Origin: Saccharopolyspora erythraea NRRL 2338 | GTDB taxonomy: Bacteria; Actinomycetota; Actinomycetes; Mycobacteriales; Pseudonocardiaceae | NCBI RefSeq assembly: GCF_000062885.1 | Contig: NC_009142.1 | Coordinates: forward strand, 3,647,584-3,711,583 | DNA length: 64,000 nucleotides | Direction: 5' to 3' | In this document: positions 1 to 7,267 of the stretch, piece by piece | How the letters are laid out: each line of letters opens with the position of its first letter | Position numbering within the stretch: the stretch's first letter is position 1 | The notes under the pieces: model-generated | Databases searched by the model: none | The model's input: only the letters and a program-made list of their open reading frames with translations | Told to the model about the DNA's origin: nothing | Program-made: the position numbers and the translations under genes

Positions 1-1
1 T

Positions 2-649
2 TGGCGGGCGATGCTCGGACTCGGCGTCGGCTCCAAGACCGCGCAGAACCTCCTGCGCACCGGTGAGTGCGTGCTGAACCTGCCGTCGGACTCGATGGCG
101 CCGGCCGTCGACCGCCTCGCCCTGACCACCGGAGCCGACCCCGTGCCCGCGAGCAAGCAGCGGCGGGGCTACCGCCACGAGCCCGACAAGTTCGGCCGCA
201 GCGGTCTCACCCCGGTGGACTCGGAGACCGTCGAGCCACCGCGGGTGGCCGAGTGCCCGGTCAACATGGAGTGCGTCGTGGAGGCCGTGCACCCGATCGC
301 CGACCAGGACGACGCGCTGCGCGGCTCCACCGCGGCGTTCGAAGTGCGGGTGCAGCGCGTGCACGTGCACGAGTCGATCCGGATGGCCGGTACGAGCGAC
401 CGCATCGACCCGGACGCCTGGCGGCCGCTGATCATGAGCTTCCAGAAGTTCTACGGCCTGGGCGCGCAGTTGCACCCGTCCACGCTGGCGAGCATCCCCG
501 AACGGCTCTACCGGACCGCGGACGCCGACCGGGCCCGCGAGGCGCCGCTGGCCGGCCGACCCACGCGCCTGGGAGCCGGAACCCCGCTTCGGCAGGTCAC
601 TCGGGCAGCGGGCCGCTGTCGAGGTCCTCGCGGTGGGTCGCGGCGATGA
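2..649 (+). CDS. Flavin reductase-like (FMN-binding split-barrel) protein, 5' truncated
   Basis: The frame is open from the left edge of the window, so the N-terminus is missing; about 215 residues remain. The segment with GLGVGSKTAQNL, ECVLNLPSD, the RRGYRHEPDKF stretch and NMECVVEAVHPI resembles flavoredoxin/flavin reductase domain proteins, which bind FMN on a split barrel and often reduce free flavin or have unknown substrates. The last roughly 30 residues are Arg/Gly-rich and lie over the 3' end of the convergent MarR gene by 53 bases, so the native tail may be non-conserved. Family assignment is by sequence resemblance only; the substrate is unknown. Confidence 0.7.
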   Translation, partial: WRAMLGLGVGSKTAQNLLRTGECVLNLPSDSMAPAVDRLALTTGADPVPASKQRRGYRHEPDKFGRSGLTPVDSETVEPPRVAECPVNMECVVEAVHPIADQDDALRGSTAAFEVRVQRVHVHESIRMAGTSDRIDPDAWRPLIMSFQKFYGLGAQLHPSTLASIPERLYRTADADRAREAPLAGRPTRLGAGTPLRQVTRAAGRCRGPRGGSRR

Positions 650-1073
650 CGCGGTTCAGCGCGGCGTTGAGGCGCTCGAGCTCGGAAACCTCGATGCCCA
701 GCCGCTCGACGATGCGGTGCGGGATCTTCTCGGCTTCGGCCCGCAGCTCGCGGCCCCGCGCGGTGAGGCCGACGGTGAGCAGCCGCTCGTCGCTGGTGCT
801 GCGCCGGCGGGTCAGGTAGCCGATCGCCTCCAGCCGTTTGAGCAGCGGCGACAGCGTGGCCGGTTCGGCCCGCAGGGTGAGCGCGATGTCCTTGACCGAC
901 CGCGGGCTGCGTTCCCACAGCGCCAGCATCACCAGGTACTGCGGGTGCGTGAGCCGCATCGGCTCCAGCAGCGGCCGGTACAGCGCGATGACGTTGCGCG
1001 AGGCCACCGACAGCGCGAAGCAGACCTGGCGTTCCAGCGCGAGCGGGTCCTCTCCCAGGTCCATCGAGCTCAT
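597..1073 (-). CDS. MarR family transcriptional regulator
   Basis: A winged-helix regulator of about 158 residues, the usual MarR length. The recognition-helix region VKDIALTLRAEPATLSPLLKRLEAIGYLTRRRSTSDER, followed by a wing and LTARGRELRAEAE, is typical. The ATG is preceded by GGAGGGG at a good distance, which decides this start over longer alternatives. Two tandem near-palindromic sites lie just upstream, between this gene and the divergent DUF5313 gene, so it probably represses itself and that gene. The ligand is unknown. Confidence 0.88.
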   Translation of the reverse strand: MSSMDLGEDPLALERQVCFALSVASRNVIALYRPLLEPMRLTHPQYLVMLALWERSPRSVKDIALTLRAEPATLSPLLKRLEAIGYLTRRRSTSDERLLTVGLTARGRELRAEAEKIPHRIVERLGIEVSELERLNAALNRVIAATHREDLDSGPLPE

Positions 1074-1120
1074 GCGCGCCCCTCCGGTTCCGGCGCGGCT
1101 CCGGAGCCGCGCGCGTGCTG

Positions 1121-1150
1121 TACTAATGATTAGCGTACTAAATGTTAGCG
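1121..1150. promoter_or_regulatory. Tandem MarR-type operator pair
   Basis: Two 15-base direct repeats, TACTAATGATTAGCG and TACTAAATGTTAGCG, sit head to tail. The first contains CTAAT-G-ATTAG, a perfect palindrome around one base; the second has one mismatch. This AT-rich block stands out from its surroundings. It separates the MarR gene from the divergent DUF5313 gene, so it is the likely operator for both. Confidence 0.65.
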
Positions 1151-1188
1151 TGGTGAAGTACGCGGTCGTCTGGTGGAAGGAGCCGGCC

Positions 1189-1593
1189 TTGGACGGCGCC
1201 GGGAGGGTTCGGCCGAACCCGCTGCGATGGGTCTGGTACGCCTTCGGCGGGCGGCTGCCGCAGCGCCACCGGGAGTGGGTGCTGCACGACGTCACCTGCC
1301 GCACGTGGGTGCTGCGCCACCTGTCCAGGGCGCTGGTGCAGGTGAGCCCGGGAGCGCTGTTCCTGCTGGTCCCCGGCCCGCTGTGGGTGCGGGTGATGTC
1401 GGTGCTGGGCGGCGTGCTGATCGCGCTGTGGTACTCGCTGGCCTACATGGAGCACACCTGCGAGCACCGGCTGTTCAAGCACGGCTACCCGCTGGGCACC
1501 GGACGCGAGACCCGCGAGGAGGCCAAGGCGGAGGAGCGGGCCCGCAGCGCCGCCCGCTACGCGGCGCTTTACCGCAACACCGGCACCGAGTGA
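1189..1593 (+). CDS. DUF5313 family small membrane protein
   Basis: The protein has about 134 residues. The conserved RPNPLRWVWYAFGGRLP start, REWVLHDVTCRTWVLRHL, two hydrophobic stretches (LVQVSPGALFLLVPGP and VMSVLGGVLIALWYSLAYM) and the EHRLFKHGYP tail are the signature of DUF5313, an actinobacterial membrane protein family of unknown function. I chose a TTG start because AAGGAG lies six bases upstream; an in-frame GTG at 1153 would begin inside the operator and has no ribosome binding site. It is divergent from marR across the tandem operator, suggesting MarR control. Confidence 0.78.
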   Translation: MDGAGRVRPNPLRWVWYAFGGRLPQRHREWVLHDVTCRTWVLRHLSRALVQVSPGALFLLVPGPLWVRVMSVLGGVLIALWYSLAYMEHTCEHRLFKHGYPLGTGRETREEAKAEERARSAARYAALYRNTGTE

Positions 1594-1700
1594 TCCCTGG
1601 CACGCCTCCGGACCGCGGTGCGCGGGTCGGGCCCGCGGACGATGATGGAGCCGCGCCGGTCGTGGCGCGGCCGGCTGCCCGGCCTCGGGGGGTGAACGGC

Positions 1701-2804
1701 ATGGGCCAGGTCACCCTCTTCCTGTGCGGCGACGTGATGCCGGGCCGCGGCGTCGACCAGATCCTTCCGCACCCCGGCGATCCGCGACTGCGCGAGCGCG
1801 GCGTGCACGACGCGCGCCGCTACGTCGCGGAGGCCGAGTCGGTCAACGGCCCGATCGACCGCCCGGTCGGCTACTCCTGGCCGTGGGGCAGCGCGCTCCG
1901 CGAGATCGCCGCCGTCTCGCCGGACGCGCGGCTGATCAACCTGGAGTGCGCCGTGACCCGCTGCGGGGAGTTCGCCGCGGGCAAGGGCGTGCACTACCGC
2001 ATGAACCCGGACAACATCGGCGTCCTGTCGGCGGGCGGCCCGGACGTCTGCGCACTGGCCAACAACCACCTGCTCGACTTCGGCCGCCGCGGCCTGACCG
2101 ACACGCTCGACGAGCTCACCGCCGCCGGGCTGGGCTGGGCCGGGGCCGGTCGCGACGCCGCCGAGGCCAGGCGGCCCGCGATCGTGCCGATCTCCGGCGG
2201 CGGGCGGGTGGTCGTCGTGTCAGCCGGGGCCGAGACCAGCGGAATCCCCGCGTCGTGGGCCGCGACCCCCGAGCGGCCCGGCGTGAACCGCCTGCCCGAC
2301 CTGACCGAGGCGACCGCGGACGTGCTCGCCGAGCGCGCGCGGGCGGTGACCCTGCCCGGCGACGTCGTGGTGGTGTCCATCCACTGGGGACCGAACTGGG
2401 GCTACCGGGTCAGCGGGGAAGAGTCCGCTTTCGCCCACCGGCTGGTCGACGGCGGCATCGACGTCGTCCACGGGCATTCCTCGCACCACCCGCGGCCGAT
2501 CGAGGTGTACCGCAACCGCCTGGTCCTCTACGGCTGCGGCGACTTCATCGACGACTACGAGGGGATCGCGGGATACGAGAGCTACCGGGACGACCTGCGG
2601 CTGCTGTACTTCGCGACGATCGACGCGGCGACGGGTGAGCTGGCCGAGCTGCGGATGGCGCCGATGCGCGCGCGGCGAATGCGGCTGCGTCCGGCGAGCC
2701 ACGAGGACGCGCGGTGGCTGCGCTCGACGCTCTCGCGCGTCAGCCGCCCGTTCGGCACCCGCGTCGAGCTGCGCCCGGACGGCGTGCTGGTCGCCGGGTG
2801 GTGA
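1701..2804 (+). CDS. CapA family protein (poly-gamma-glutamate capsule type metallophosphatase fold)
   Basis: The 367-residue protein carries the CapA/PgsA-type calcineurin-like phosphoesterase pattern: CGDVMPGRGVD near residues 8-18, INLECAVTR near 79, LANNHLLDFGRRGL near 119, VVSIHWGPNWGYR near 226 and VVHGHSSHHPRPIE near 255, with the metal-ligand Asp, Asn and His residues present. There is no clear signal peptide or N-terminal membrane helix, unlike Bacillus CapA, so it may act in the cytoplasm. The ATG is preceded by a G-rich Shine-Dalgarno. No capsule ligase (CapB/CapC) gene is nearby, so a capsule role is not supported here. Confidence 0.82.
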   Translation: MGQVTLFLCGDVMPGRGVDQILPHPGDPRLRERGVHDARRYVAEAESVNGPIDRPVGYSWPWGSALREIAAVSPDARLINLECAVTRCGEFAAGKGVHYRMNPDNIGVLSAGGPDVCALANNHLLDFGRRGLTDTLDELTAAGLGWAGAGRDAAEARRPAIVPISGGGRVVVVSAGAETSGIPASWAATPERPGVNRLPDLTEATADVLAERARAVTLPGDVVVVSIHWGPNWGYRVSGEESAFAHRLVDGGIDVVHGHSSHHPRPIEVYRNRLVLYGCGDFIDDYEGIAGYESYRDDLRLLYFATIDAATGELAELRMAPMRARRMRLRPASHEDARWLRSTLSRVSRPFGTRVELRPDGVLVAGW

Positions 2805-2889
2805 ACCGGCGTCGTCCCGGTCTCGGTGTACGCGAACGGTCGAAGCGGGACAGGCGTGGTGGCGCTGCGAGAGGCGGCCCGCCGTCGGC

Positions 2890-3483
2890 TCACGGGTGCT
2901 TCCGGGCCGCCAGTCCGCACAGCAGCAGCGACCAGACGGCCTCGAAATCCTCCGCGAGTGCGGGATCGTCCCACTCCGAGGCGTGTACCGGGTTGTGGAA
3001 CCGGGCGGTCGCGGTCAGCACCGCCCGGGCCGCCGACTTCGGGTCCTCGGCCGCGAACTCCCCACGTGCCACACCGGCGCCGATGATCGCCTCGAGCTGT
3101 TCGGCCAGCACGCCGAGGTGCGCGCCGATCACGTCGCGGGACTCCACCACGATGGCGTGGTAGGTCGCGAACAGCTCCGGATCCTCCCGCGCCATGCGCT
3201 GCTTGGTCCCGCTGAGCGCCAGGAGCCAGTCGCGCAGGCGCCGGGCGGCGGTGTCGTCGCCGTCGCGGAACTCCTCCAGCGGGGCCGAGACGCGACGCAG
3301 CCAGCGCTCGGCCACCGCGTCGCGCAGCGCCGCCTTGCTCGGGAAGTGCCGGTAGACGCTGCCGTGGCTGACCCCCAGCGCGCGGGCGACGTCGACGACG
3401 GTGGTCTTCGCCGGCCCGAACCGGCGCAAGGTCTCCTCGGCCGCGTCGAGGATCCGGGCCGGGGTCAGAGGTGGTTCGTTCAT
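2890..3483 (-). CDS. TetR family transcriptional regulator
   Basis: A 197-residue protein with an N-terminal TetR helix-turn-helix (RILDAAEETLRRFGPAKTTVVDVARALGVSHGSVYRHFPSKAALRDAV, residues about 9-57) and an all-helical ligand domain. The ATG gives a normal-length N-terminus; longer in-frame readings run into the repeat element upstream. It shares its direction with the aldo/keto reductase but is separated from it by the 214-base repeat-bearing gap, so a common operon is unlikely. The regulated target and ligand are unknown. Confidence 0.9.
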   Translation of the reverse strand: MNEPPLTPARILDAAEETLRRFGPAKTTVVDVARALGVSHGSVYRHFPSKAALRDAVAERWLRRVSAPLEEFRDGDDTAARRLRDWLLALSGTKQRMAREDPELFATYHAIVVESRDVIGAHLGVLAEQLEAIIGAGVARGEFAAEDPKSAARAVLTATARFHNPVHASEWDDPALAEDFEAVWSLLLCGLAARKHP

Positions 3484-3519
3484 CGGCGACAGCCTAAGAA
3501 ATGTTCCAGACGTGGTTTG

Positions 3520-3697
3520 CACAGCGGTGCGGGTGGCGGAACCTCGGAAGCCTTCAGGGGCCGGGATCGCCGACCTCATGAATGGCCGATTCACCACGTC
3601 GGCGCTGTCCTCGCCGGAAGGCTTCCGAGAACCCGCGGCGGCGCGAGCTGGGCCCCACGCCACACCGCAAGCGGCGACGCCGCTTGCGAAGCAGCCC
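3520..3697. repeat. Dispersed intergenic repeat, copy A
   Basis: The gap holds a perfect 13-base inverted repeat, CTCGGAAGCCTTC at 3543-3555 and GAAGGCTTCCGAG at 3617-3629, followed by a second hairpin with arms GCAAGCGGC and GCCGCTTGC near 3667-3688. The words CGGAACCTCGG and GCTGTCCTCGCC recur in the gap near 12.7 kb, and the AAGCGGC-GCCGCTT hairpin recurs near 12.8 and 41.1 kb. This looks like a mobile or amplified non-coding element family. Confidence 0.65.
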
Positions 3698-4696
3698 CTA
3701 AGGGCGCTCGCTGTCCAGCATGGCCATCTGGTCGCGGTCGTAGCGCTCGCCCGCAGCGGAGCCCGCGGGCACGGCCTGCTCGATGGCGGCGAGGTCGGCA
3801 TCGGACAGGTGCAGGTCCAGCGAGCCCAGCGCCTCGGCGAGCCGGTCGCGGCGGCGTGCGCCGACGAGCGGGACGATGTCCGCGCCGCGCGAGAGCACCC
3901 AGCCGATGGCGACCTGCGCGACCGCGACGCCGCGGGCGGCGGCGACTTCCCGGAGCGCTTCCACCAGAGCGAGGTTGTGGTCGATGTTCTGCTCGGCGAA
4001 TCGCGGGCTGTGGGCGCGGAAGTCCCGCGCCGCGGCGGTGCGCTCCCGCGACCAGTTGCCCGAGAGCAGTCCCCGGGACAGCACGCCGTAGGCGGTGATC
4101 GCGGTTCCCAGCTCGCGGGCGGCGGGCAGGATCTCGCTCTCGACGCCCCTGGACAGCAATGAGTACTCGATCTGCAGGTCGGCGATCGGATGCACCGCCG
4201 CGGCGCGGCGCAGTGTCTCGGCGCCGACTTCGGAGAGGCCGATGTGGCGCACGTACCCGGCTTCGACCATCTCGGCGATCGCCCCGACGGTGTCCTCGAT
4301 CGGCACCGCCGGATCGAGCCGCGCGGGCCGGTAGACGTCGACGTGGTCGGTGCCGATGCGCCGCAGGGTATGGGCGAGCGAGTTCTTCACCGCCGCCGGA
4401 CGCCCGTCGAAGCCGAGGAAGCCGCCGCCGGGGTCGCGCAACGCGCCGAACTTGACGCTGATCCGCACCTGGTCGCGGTCGCGTCCCTCGAGCGCCCGGC
4501 GGAGCAGCAGCTCGTTGTGGCCGCTGCCGTAGAAGTCGCCGGTGTCGAGCAGCGTCACGCCCGCGTCGAGCGCGGCGTGGACGGTGGCGATGCTCTCGGC
4601 CTCGTCGGCCGGGCCGTAGAAGTCCGACATCCCCATCAGCCCGAGGCCGAGGGCCGATACCTGGGGACCTGTGGTTCCAAGCGTGCGTGTGAACAT
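3698..4696 (-). CDS. Aldo/keto reductase
   Basis: A 332-residue NADPH-dependent oxidoreductase of the AKR TIM-barrel family. It has the LGLMGMSDFYG start, DTGDFYGSGHNELLLRRAL (catalytic Asp and Tyr), VRISVKFG (Lys), the RIGTDHVDVYRPARLD strand and GWVLSRGADIVPLVGARRRDRLAEAL for NADPH binding. The ATG begins about seven bases after a near-consensus -10 box, so the mRNA is probably leaderless; this supports it over an in-frame TTG at 4732. It is divergent from the HTH-ClpN gene. The natural substrate cannot be told from sequence. Confidence 0.9.
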   Translation of the reverse strand: MFTRTLGTTGPQVSALGLGLMGMSDFYGPADEAESIATVHAALDAGVTLLDTGDFYGSGHNELLLRRALEGRDRDQVRISVKFGALRDPGGGFLGFDGRPAAVKNSLAHTLRRIGTDHVDVYRPARLDPAVPIEDTVGAIAEMVEAGYVRHIGLSEVGAETLRRAAAVHPIADLQIEYSLLSRGVESEILPAARELGTAITAYGVLSRGLLSGNWSRERTAAARDFRAHSPRFAEQNIDHNLALVEALREVAAARGVAVAQVAIGWVLSRGADIVPLVGARRRDRLAEALGSLDLHLSDADLAAIEQAVPAGSAAGERYDRDQMAMLDSERP

Positions 4697-4703
4697 GCCG
4701 TCG

Positions 4704-4732
4704 AGCGTAGGAGTTGGAATGACAGATGTCAA
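4704..4732 (-). promoter_or_regulatory. Promoter of the aldo/keto reductase gene, leaderless
   Basis: On the minus strand a TTGACA -35 box and a TACGCT -10 box are separated by exactly 17 bases. The -10 ends seven bases before the ATG, placing the transcription start at or next to the start codon. Confidence 0.7.
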
Positions 4733-4751
4733 AACTTGTCATCGCGTTTGT

Positions 4752-4809
4752 GGTTGACCGATCGTCAACCCGGTGTTGACGATTCTTCGCTCGTCAACTT
4801 ATGGTTGAC
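4752..4809. promoter_or_regulatory. TTGAC-repeat operator array and promoter of the HTH-ClpN gene
   Basis: Three GTTGAC-containing sites are packed here: an inverted repeat GGTTGAC-CGATC-GTCAACC at 4752-4770, a wider one GTTGACG...CGTCAAC at 4775-4798, and a half site GGTTGAC at 4803-4809. The second also gives a -35 (TTGACG, 4776-4781), with TATGGT at 4800-4805 as -10 after 18 bases. The ATG at 4812 follows six bases later, so this transcript also looks leaderless. Autoregulation by the HTH-ClpN protein is an inference. Confidence 0.6.
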
Positions 4810-4811
4810 GC

Positions 4812-5537
4812 ATGACGGATCCAATGCAGATGCAGAACCACGTCCGCCTCGACGACCTGATCGAGGCCATCAAGAAGGTGCATCCCGACGTCCTGGAGCA
4901 GCTCTCCGGCGCGGTCGTCGCGGGCGAGCACCTCGGCGAGGTCGCCGACCACCTGATCGGCCACTTCGTCGACCAGGCGCGGCGCTCGGGGGCGTCGTGG
5001 ACCGAGATCGGCAGGAGCATGGGGGTCAGCAAGCAGGCGGCGCAGAAGCGCTTCGTGGCCAAGGGCGAGGCGCTGGACCTCGATCCGAGCCAGGGTTTCA
5101 GCCGCTTCACCGACCGCGCGAGGAGTGTCGTGGTGGCGGCGCAAAGCCAGGCGCGCGCCGCGTCGAACGACGAGATCCAGCCCGCGCACCTGGTGCTGGC
5201 CCTGCTGGGGGAGTCCGAGGCGCTGGCGGCCAAGGCGGTCGTCGCGCAGGGCGTCGAGCTGGAGGCGGCCAAGCGGGAGGTGAGCGCGGCGTTGCCGCCG
5301 GCCGTCGAGCGGGTTCCCGACCTGATCCCGTTCGACCCGCAGGCGCGCAAGGCGCTGGAGCTGACGTTCCGGGAGGCCCTGCGGCTCGGGCACAACTACA
5401 TCGGCACCGAGCACATCCTGCTGGCGCTGCTGGAGCTGGAGGACGGCGCGGGGGTGCTGTCGCGGCTCGGTGTGGACAAGGCCGCCGCCGAGGCCAACAT
5501 CGTCGCCGCTCTCGACGAGTTGCGGAAACGCGCCTGA
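4812..5537 (+). CDS. HTH protein with C-terminal Clp N-domain (ClpA/ClpC R-domain like)
   Basis: The protein has 241 residues in two parts. The N-terminal third has a helix-turn-helix (RRSGASWTEIGRSMGVSKQAAQKRFVAKGE, about residues 57-86). The C-terminal part has two Clp-N repeats: FTDRARSVVVAAQSQARAASNDEIQPAHLVLALLGE, then RKALELTFREALRLGHNYIGTEHILLALLELEDGAG. Clp-N repeats normally sit on ClpC/ClpB ATPases, where they bind adaptors and substrates; here there is no ATPase module. A DNA-binding protein sensing Clp adaptors or damaged proteins is an inference. It is divergent from the aldo/keto reductase across an operator array it may bind. Confidence 0.83.
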   Translation: MTDPMQMQNHVRLDDLIEAIKKVHPDVLEQLSGAVVAGEHLGEVADHLIGHFVDQARRSGASWTEIGRSMGVSKQAAQKRFVAKGEALDLDPSQGFSRFTDRARSVVVAAQSQARAASNDEIQPAHLVLALLGESEALAAKAVVAQGVELEAAKREVSAALPPAVERVPDLIPFDPQARKALELTFREALRLGHNYIGTEHILLALLELEDGAGVLSRLGVDKAAAEANIVAALDELRKRA

Positions 5538-5546
5538 ACTCCTGCT

Positions 5547-5582
5547 GGTCCGCGGGCAGGTACCGCGGCCTGCCCGCGGACC
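5547..5582 (+). terminator. Hairpin terminator after the HTH-ClpN gene
   Basis: A perfect 14-base-pair stem (GGTCCGCGGGCAGG with CCTGCCCGCGGACC) and an 8-base loop begin 10 bases after the stop codon. There is no long T tract, as is common in actinobacteria. It lies between two converging genes. Confidence 0.65.
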
Positions 5583-5609
5583 GGTGCCGCGGCGCCGGCG
5601 CTGATCGTC

Positions 5610-5741
5610 CTATTTGGTCGCATCACCGCGCCAGCGGCCGATTTCGGCCAGCCAGGACGGGAAACGCCGCTCCTCGGCTTGGTCCTCCGCTTCCGGAGTC
5701 TGTGGTTCCTGTTCGGGCGGCGCTTCTGCTGTGGTGGTCAT
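5610..5741 (-). CDS. Putative 43-residue acidic small protein
   Basis: A short frame encodes MTTTAEAPPEQEPQTPEAED at its start, then a basic/aromatic end with RRFPSWLAEIGRWRG. The ATG has GGAGGA just upstream on the minus strand. Codon use is GC-rich at third positions like its neighbours. It is divergent from the LysR gene, with about 120 bases between them, and converges on the hairpin after the HTH-ClpN gene. I recognise no family; a Pro/Glu-rich disordered head with a Trp-containing tail could be a small binding partner or a precursor peptide, but no maturation gene is adjacent. It could still be a chance frame. Confidence 0.45.
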   Translation of the reverse strand: MTTTAEAPPEQEPQTPEAEDQAEERRFPSWLAEIGRWRGDATK

Positions 5742-5810
5742 CGGTCCTCCATCGGGATTTCTTCCAGAACAAGTCTGCGTCGGCCCAATGATGAGGACAA
5801 GTGAACATAT

Positions 5811-5840
5811 CTAAAGCATCGGTTAGCTGAGCTGTACGAT
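5811..5840 (+). promoter_or_regulatory. Putative LysR promoter/operator
   Basis: The dyad CTAA-N8-TTAG at 5811-5826 resembles a LysR-type T-N11-A box, and TACGAT at 5835-5840 could be the -10 for the LysR gene that starts at 5864. This AT-rich patch lies between two divergent frames, the usual arrangement for LysR autoregulation. Confidence 0.4.
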
Positions 5841-5863
5841 CGACCCGTGCTGGACACAGGCGA

Positions 5864-6742
5864 ATGGAACTGCTGCGCACCGTCGTGAGCAGCGGGTCGG
5901 TGCGGGCGGCGGCGGCCAACCTCGGCTACACGCCGTCGGCGATCAGCCAGCAGCTCGCGGTGCTGGAGCGGGAAGCGGGGATCGCGCTGCTGGAGAAGTC
6001 CGGGCGCGGTGTGGTGCCGACCCCGGCCGGGCGGATGGTGGCCGAGCGCTCCGCGTCGATCTCGGCGATCCTCACCCGGACCGAAAGCGACCTGGCGGCG
6101 CTGCGGGCCGGGCGTGCCGGGCGCCTGCGCATCCGGTTCTTCGCCACCGCGGGCGCGGCCATCGTGCCGCCGGCCGTGGCGGCGTTCCGCCGCGACCACC
6201 CGGAGGTGCGCCTCGAACCGTGCGTGAGCGAAGACCCGCTGCGCGAGGTCGTCGACCGCGACGCCGACATGGCGATCGTGGCCGACTACGGCGCCCGGCT
6301 CGAGGCCCCGCCCGGCGTCCGGCTGACGCACCTGGCCGACGACCCGCTGCGCGTGGTGCTGCCCGAGGGGCACCGGCGGGCCGGCGAACCCGTCGTCGAC
6401 CTGGCCGCGCTGGCCGACGACGAGTGGATCGAGCTGCAGGGCTGCGGCGGAGTGCTGGACCGCGTCTGCGCGCCCGCCGGGTTCACCCCGCGGGTCGCGG
6501 TGAAGGCCGACGACTTCATGACCGCGCAGGGCTTCGTGGCGGCCGGCCTCGGCGTGCGCCTGGCGCCCGCGCTGGGCCTGACGGCGGCGAACAGCGCTGG
6601 CGTGGTGGCGCGCAGGCTGCGCAGGCCGGAGCCGCTGCGCCGGCTGCACGTGGCGGTGCACGAGTCGGTCGCCGGGCATGGGATCGCCGGCGAGATGCTC
6701 GACCTGCTCCGGAGATCCGTGGCGGAGCCAGGCATTTCCTGA
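5864..6742 (+). CDS. LysR family transcriptional regulator
   Basis: The 292-residue protein opens with a LysR winged helix (SSGSVRAAAANLGYTPSAISQQLAVLEREAGIALLEKSGRGVVPTPAGRMV, about residues 10-60), then a linker helix and a periplasmic-binding-protein-like effector domain. The ATG lies very close to the helix-turn-helix; upstream in-frame codons offer no better start. It is divergent from the putative 43-residue frame. A cupin gene lies just downstream on the opposite strand. The effector and target are unknown. Confidence 0.88.
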   Translation: MELLRTVVSSGSVRAAAANLGYTPSAISQQLAVLEREAGIALLEKSGRGVVPTPAGRMVAERSASISAILTRTESDLAALRAGRAGRLRIRFFATAGAAIVPPAVAAFRRDHPEVRLEPCVSEDPLREVVDRDADMAIVADYGARLEAPPGVRLTHLADDPLRVVLPEGHRRAGEPVVDLAALADDEWIELQGCGGVLDRVCAPAGFTPRVAVKADDFMTAQGFVAAGLGVRLAPALGLTAANSAGVVARRLRRPEPLRRLHVAVHESVAGHGIAGEMLDLLRRSVAEPGIS

Positions 6743-6790
6743 GCGTCGGCAGCGGTCCCGGCGCGTTGTGGGTCCAGCGGTCGGGCCGGG

Positions 6791-7138
6791 TCAGCTCGGG
6801 TGTTCGTCGCGGCCGTGGACCTGGGCCGGCGGGTGGGTGGCCTCCACGGCGGTGAAGGATTCCAGGATCTCGTAGCGGTGCCGCGCCCCCTTGGGGATGA
6901 CCCAGGAGTCGCCGGCCTCCAGCAGCACCGTCTGCCCCTCGCAGTGCAGCTCGGCCCGGCCGCTGATGACGTAGCCGACCGTCTCGTAGTCGCGTGCTGC
7001 CTCGGGCTTGCCGGTCTCCGGCGGTTCCTCGCGCCACAGCCGCATGCTCAGCCCGACGCCTTCGGCGAGGTAGTACTGCCCCAGGGCGCCCTTCGGCGAG
7101 TGCGCGCCGTCCACCTTGATGATCGTGGTGTCGCTCAT
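6791..7138 (-). CDS. Cupin domain protein
   Basis: A 115-residue single cupin barrel. Motif 1 is degenerate around RDYETVGYVISGRAELHCEGQTVLLEAGDSWVIPKGARHRYEI, which keeps the Gly- and Pro-rich turns and the final His of motif 2 (GARHRY) but shows Tyr-Glu where a metal-binding His-X-His would normally be. The ATG has GGAGGT upstream. Cupins of this size bind metals, sugars or small acids; nothing here defines the ligand. It converges on the LysR gene, which may or may not control it. Confidence 0.8.
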   Translation of the reverse strand: MSDTTIIKVDGAHSPKGALGQYYLAEGVGLSMRLWREEPPETGKPEAARDYETVGYVISGRAELHCEGQTVLLEAGDSWVIPKGARHRYEILESFTAVEATHPPAQVHGRDEHPS

Positions 7139-7267
7139 CGTGCACCTCCAGCCACCGGCGTGCGGTGGCGCGGGTTGCGCTTCGGCGGGACGGGTCCATC
7201 CTCCCGCAACGGCGGGAACCACGCCGGTCCGGCCGCCGAATCGTCCCTTGTGGACTTTCGGTGGCGC

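Noticed and set aside
1701-2804. CapA gene as evidence of poly-gamma-glutamate capsule synthesis
   Set aside because: No CapB or CapC partner in the neighbourhood and no exported signal on this protein.
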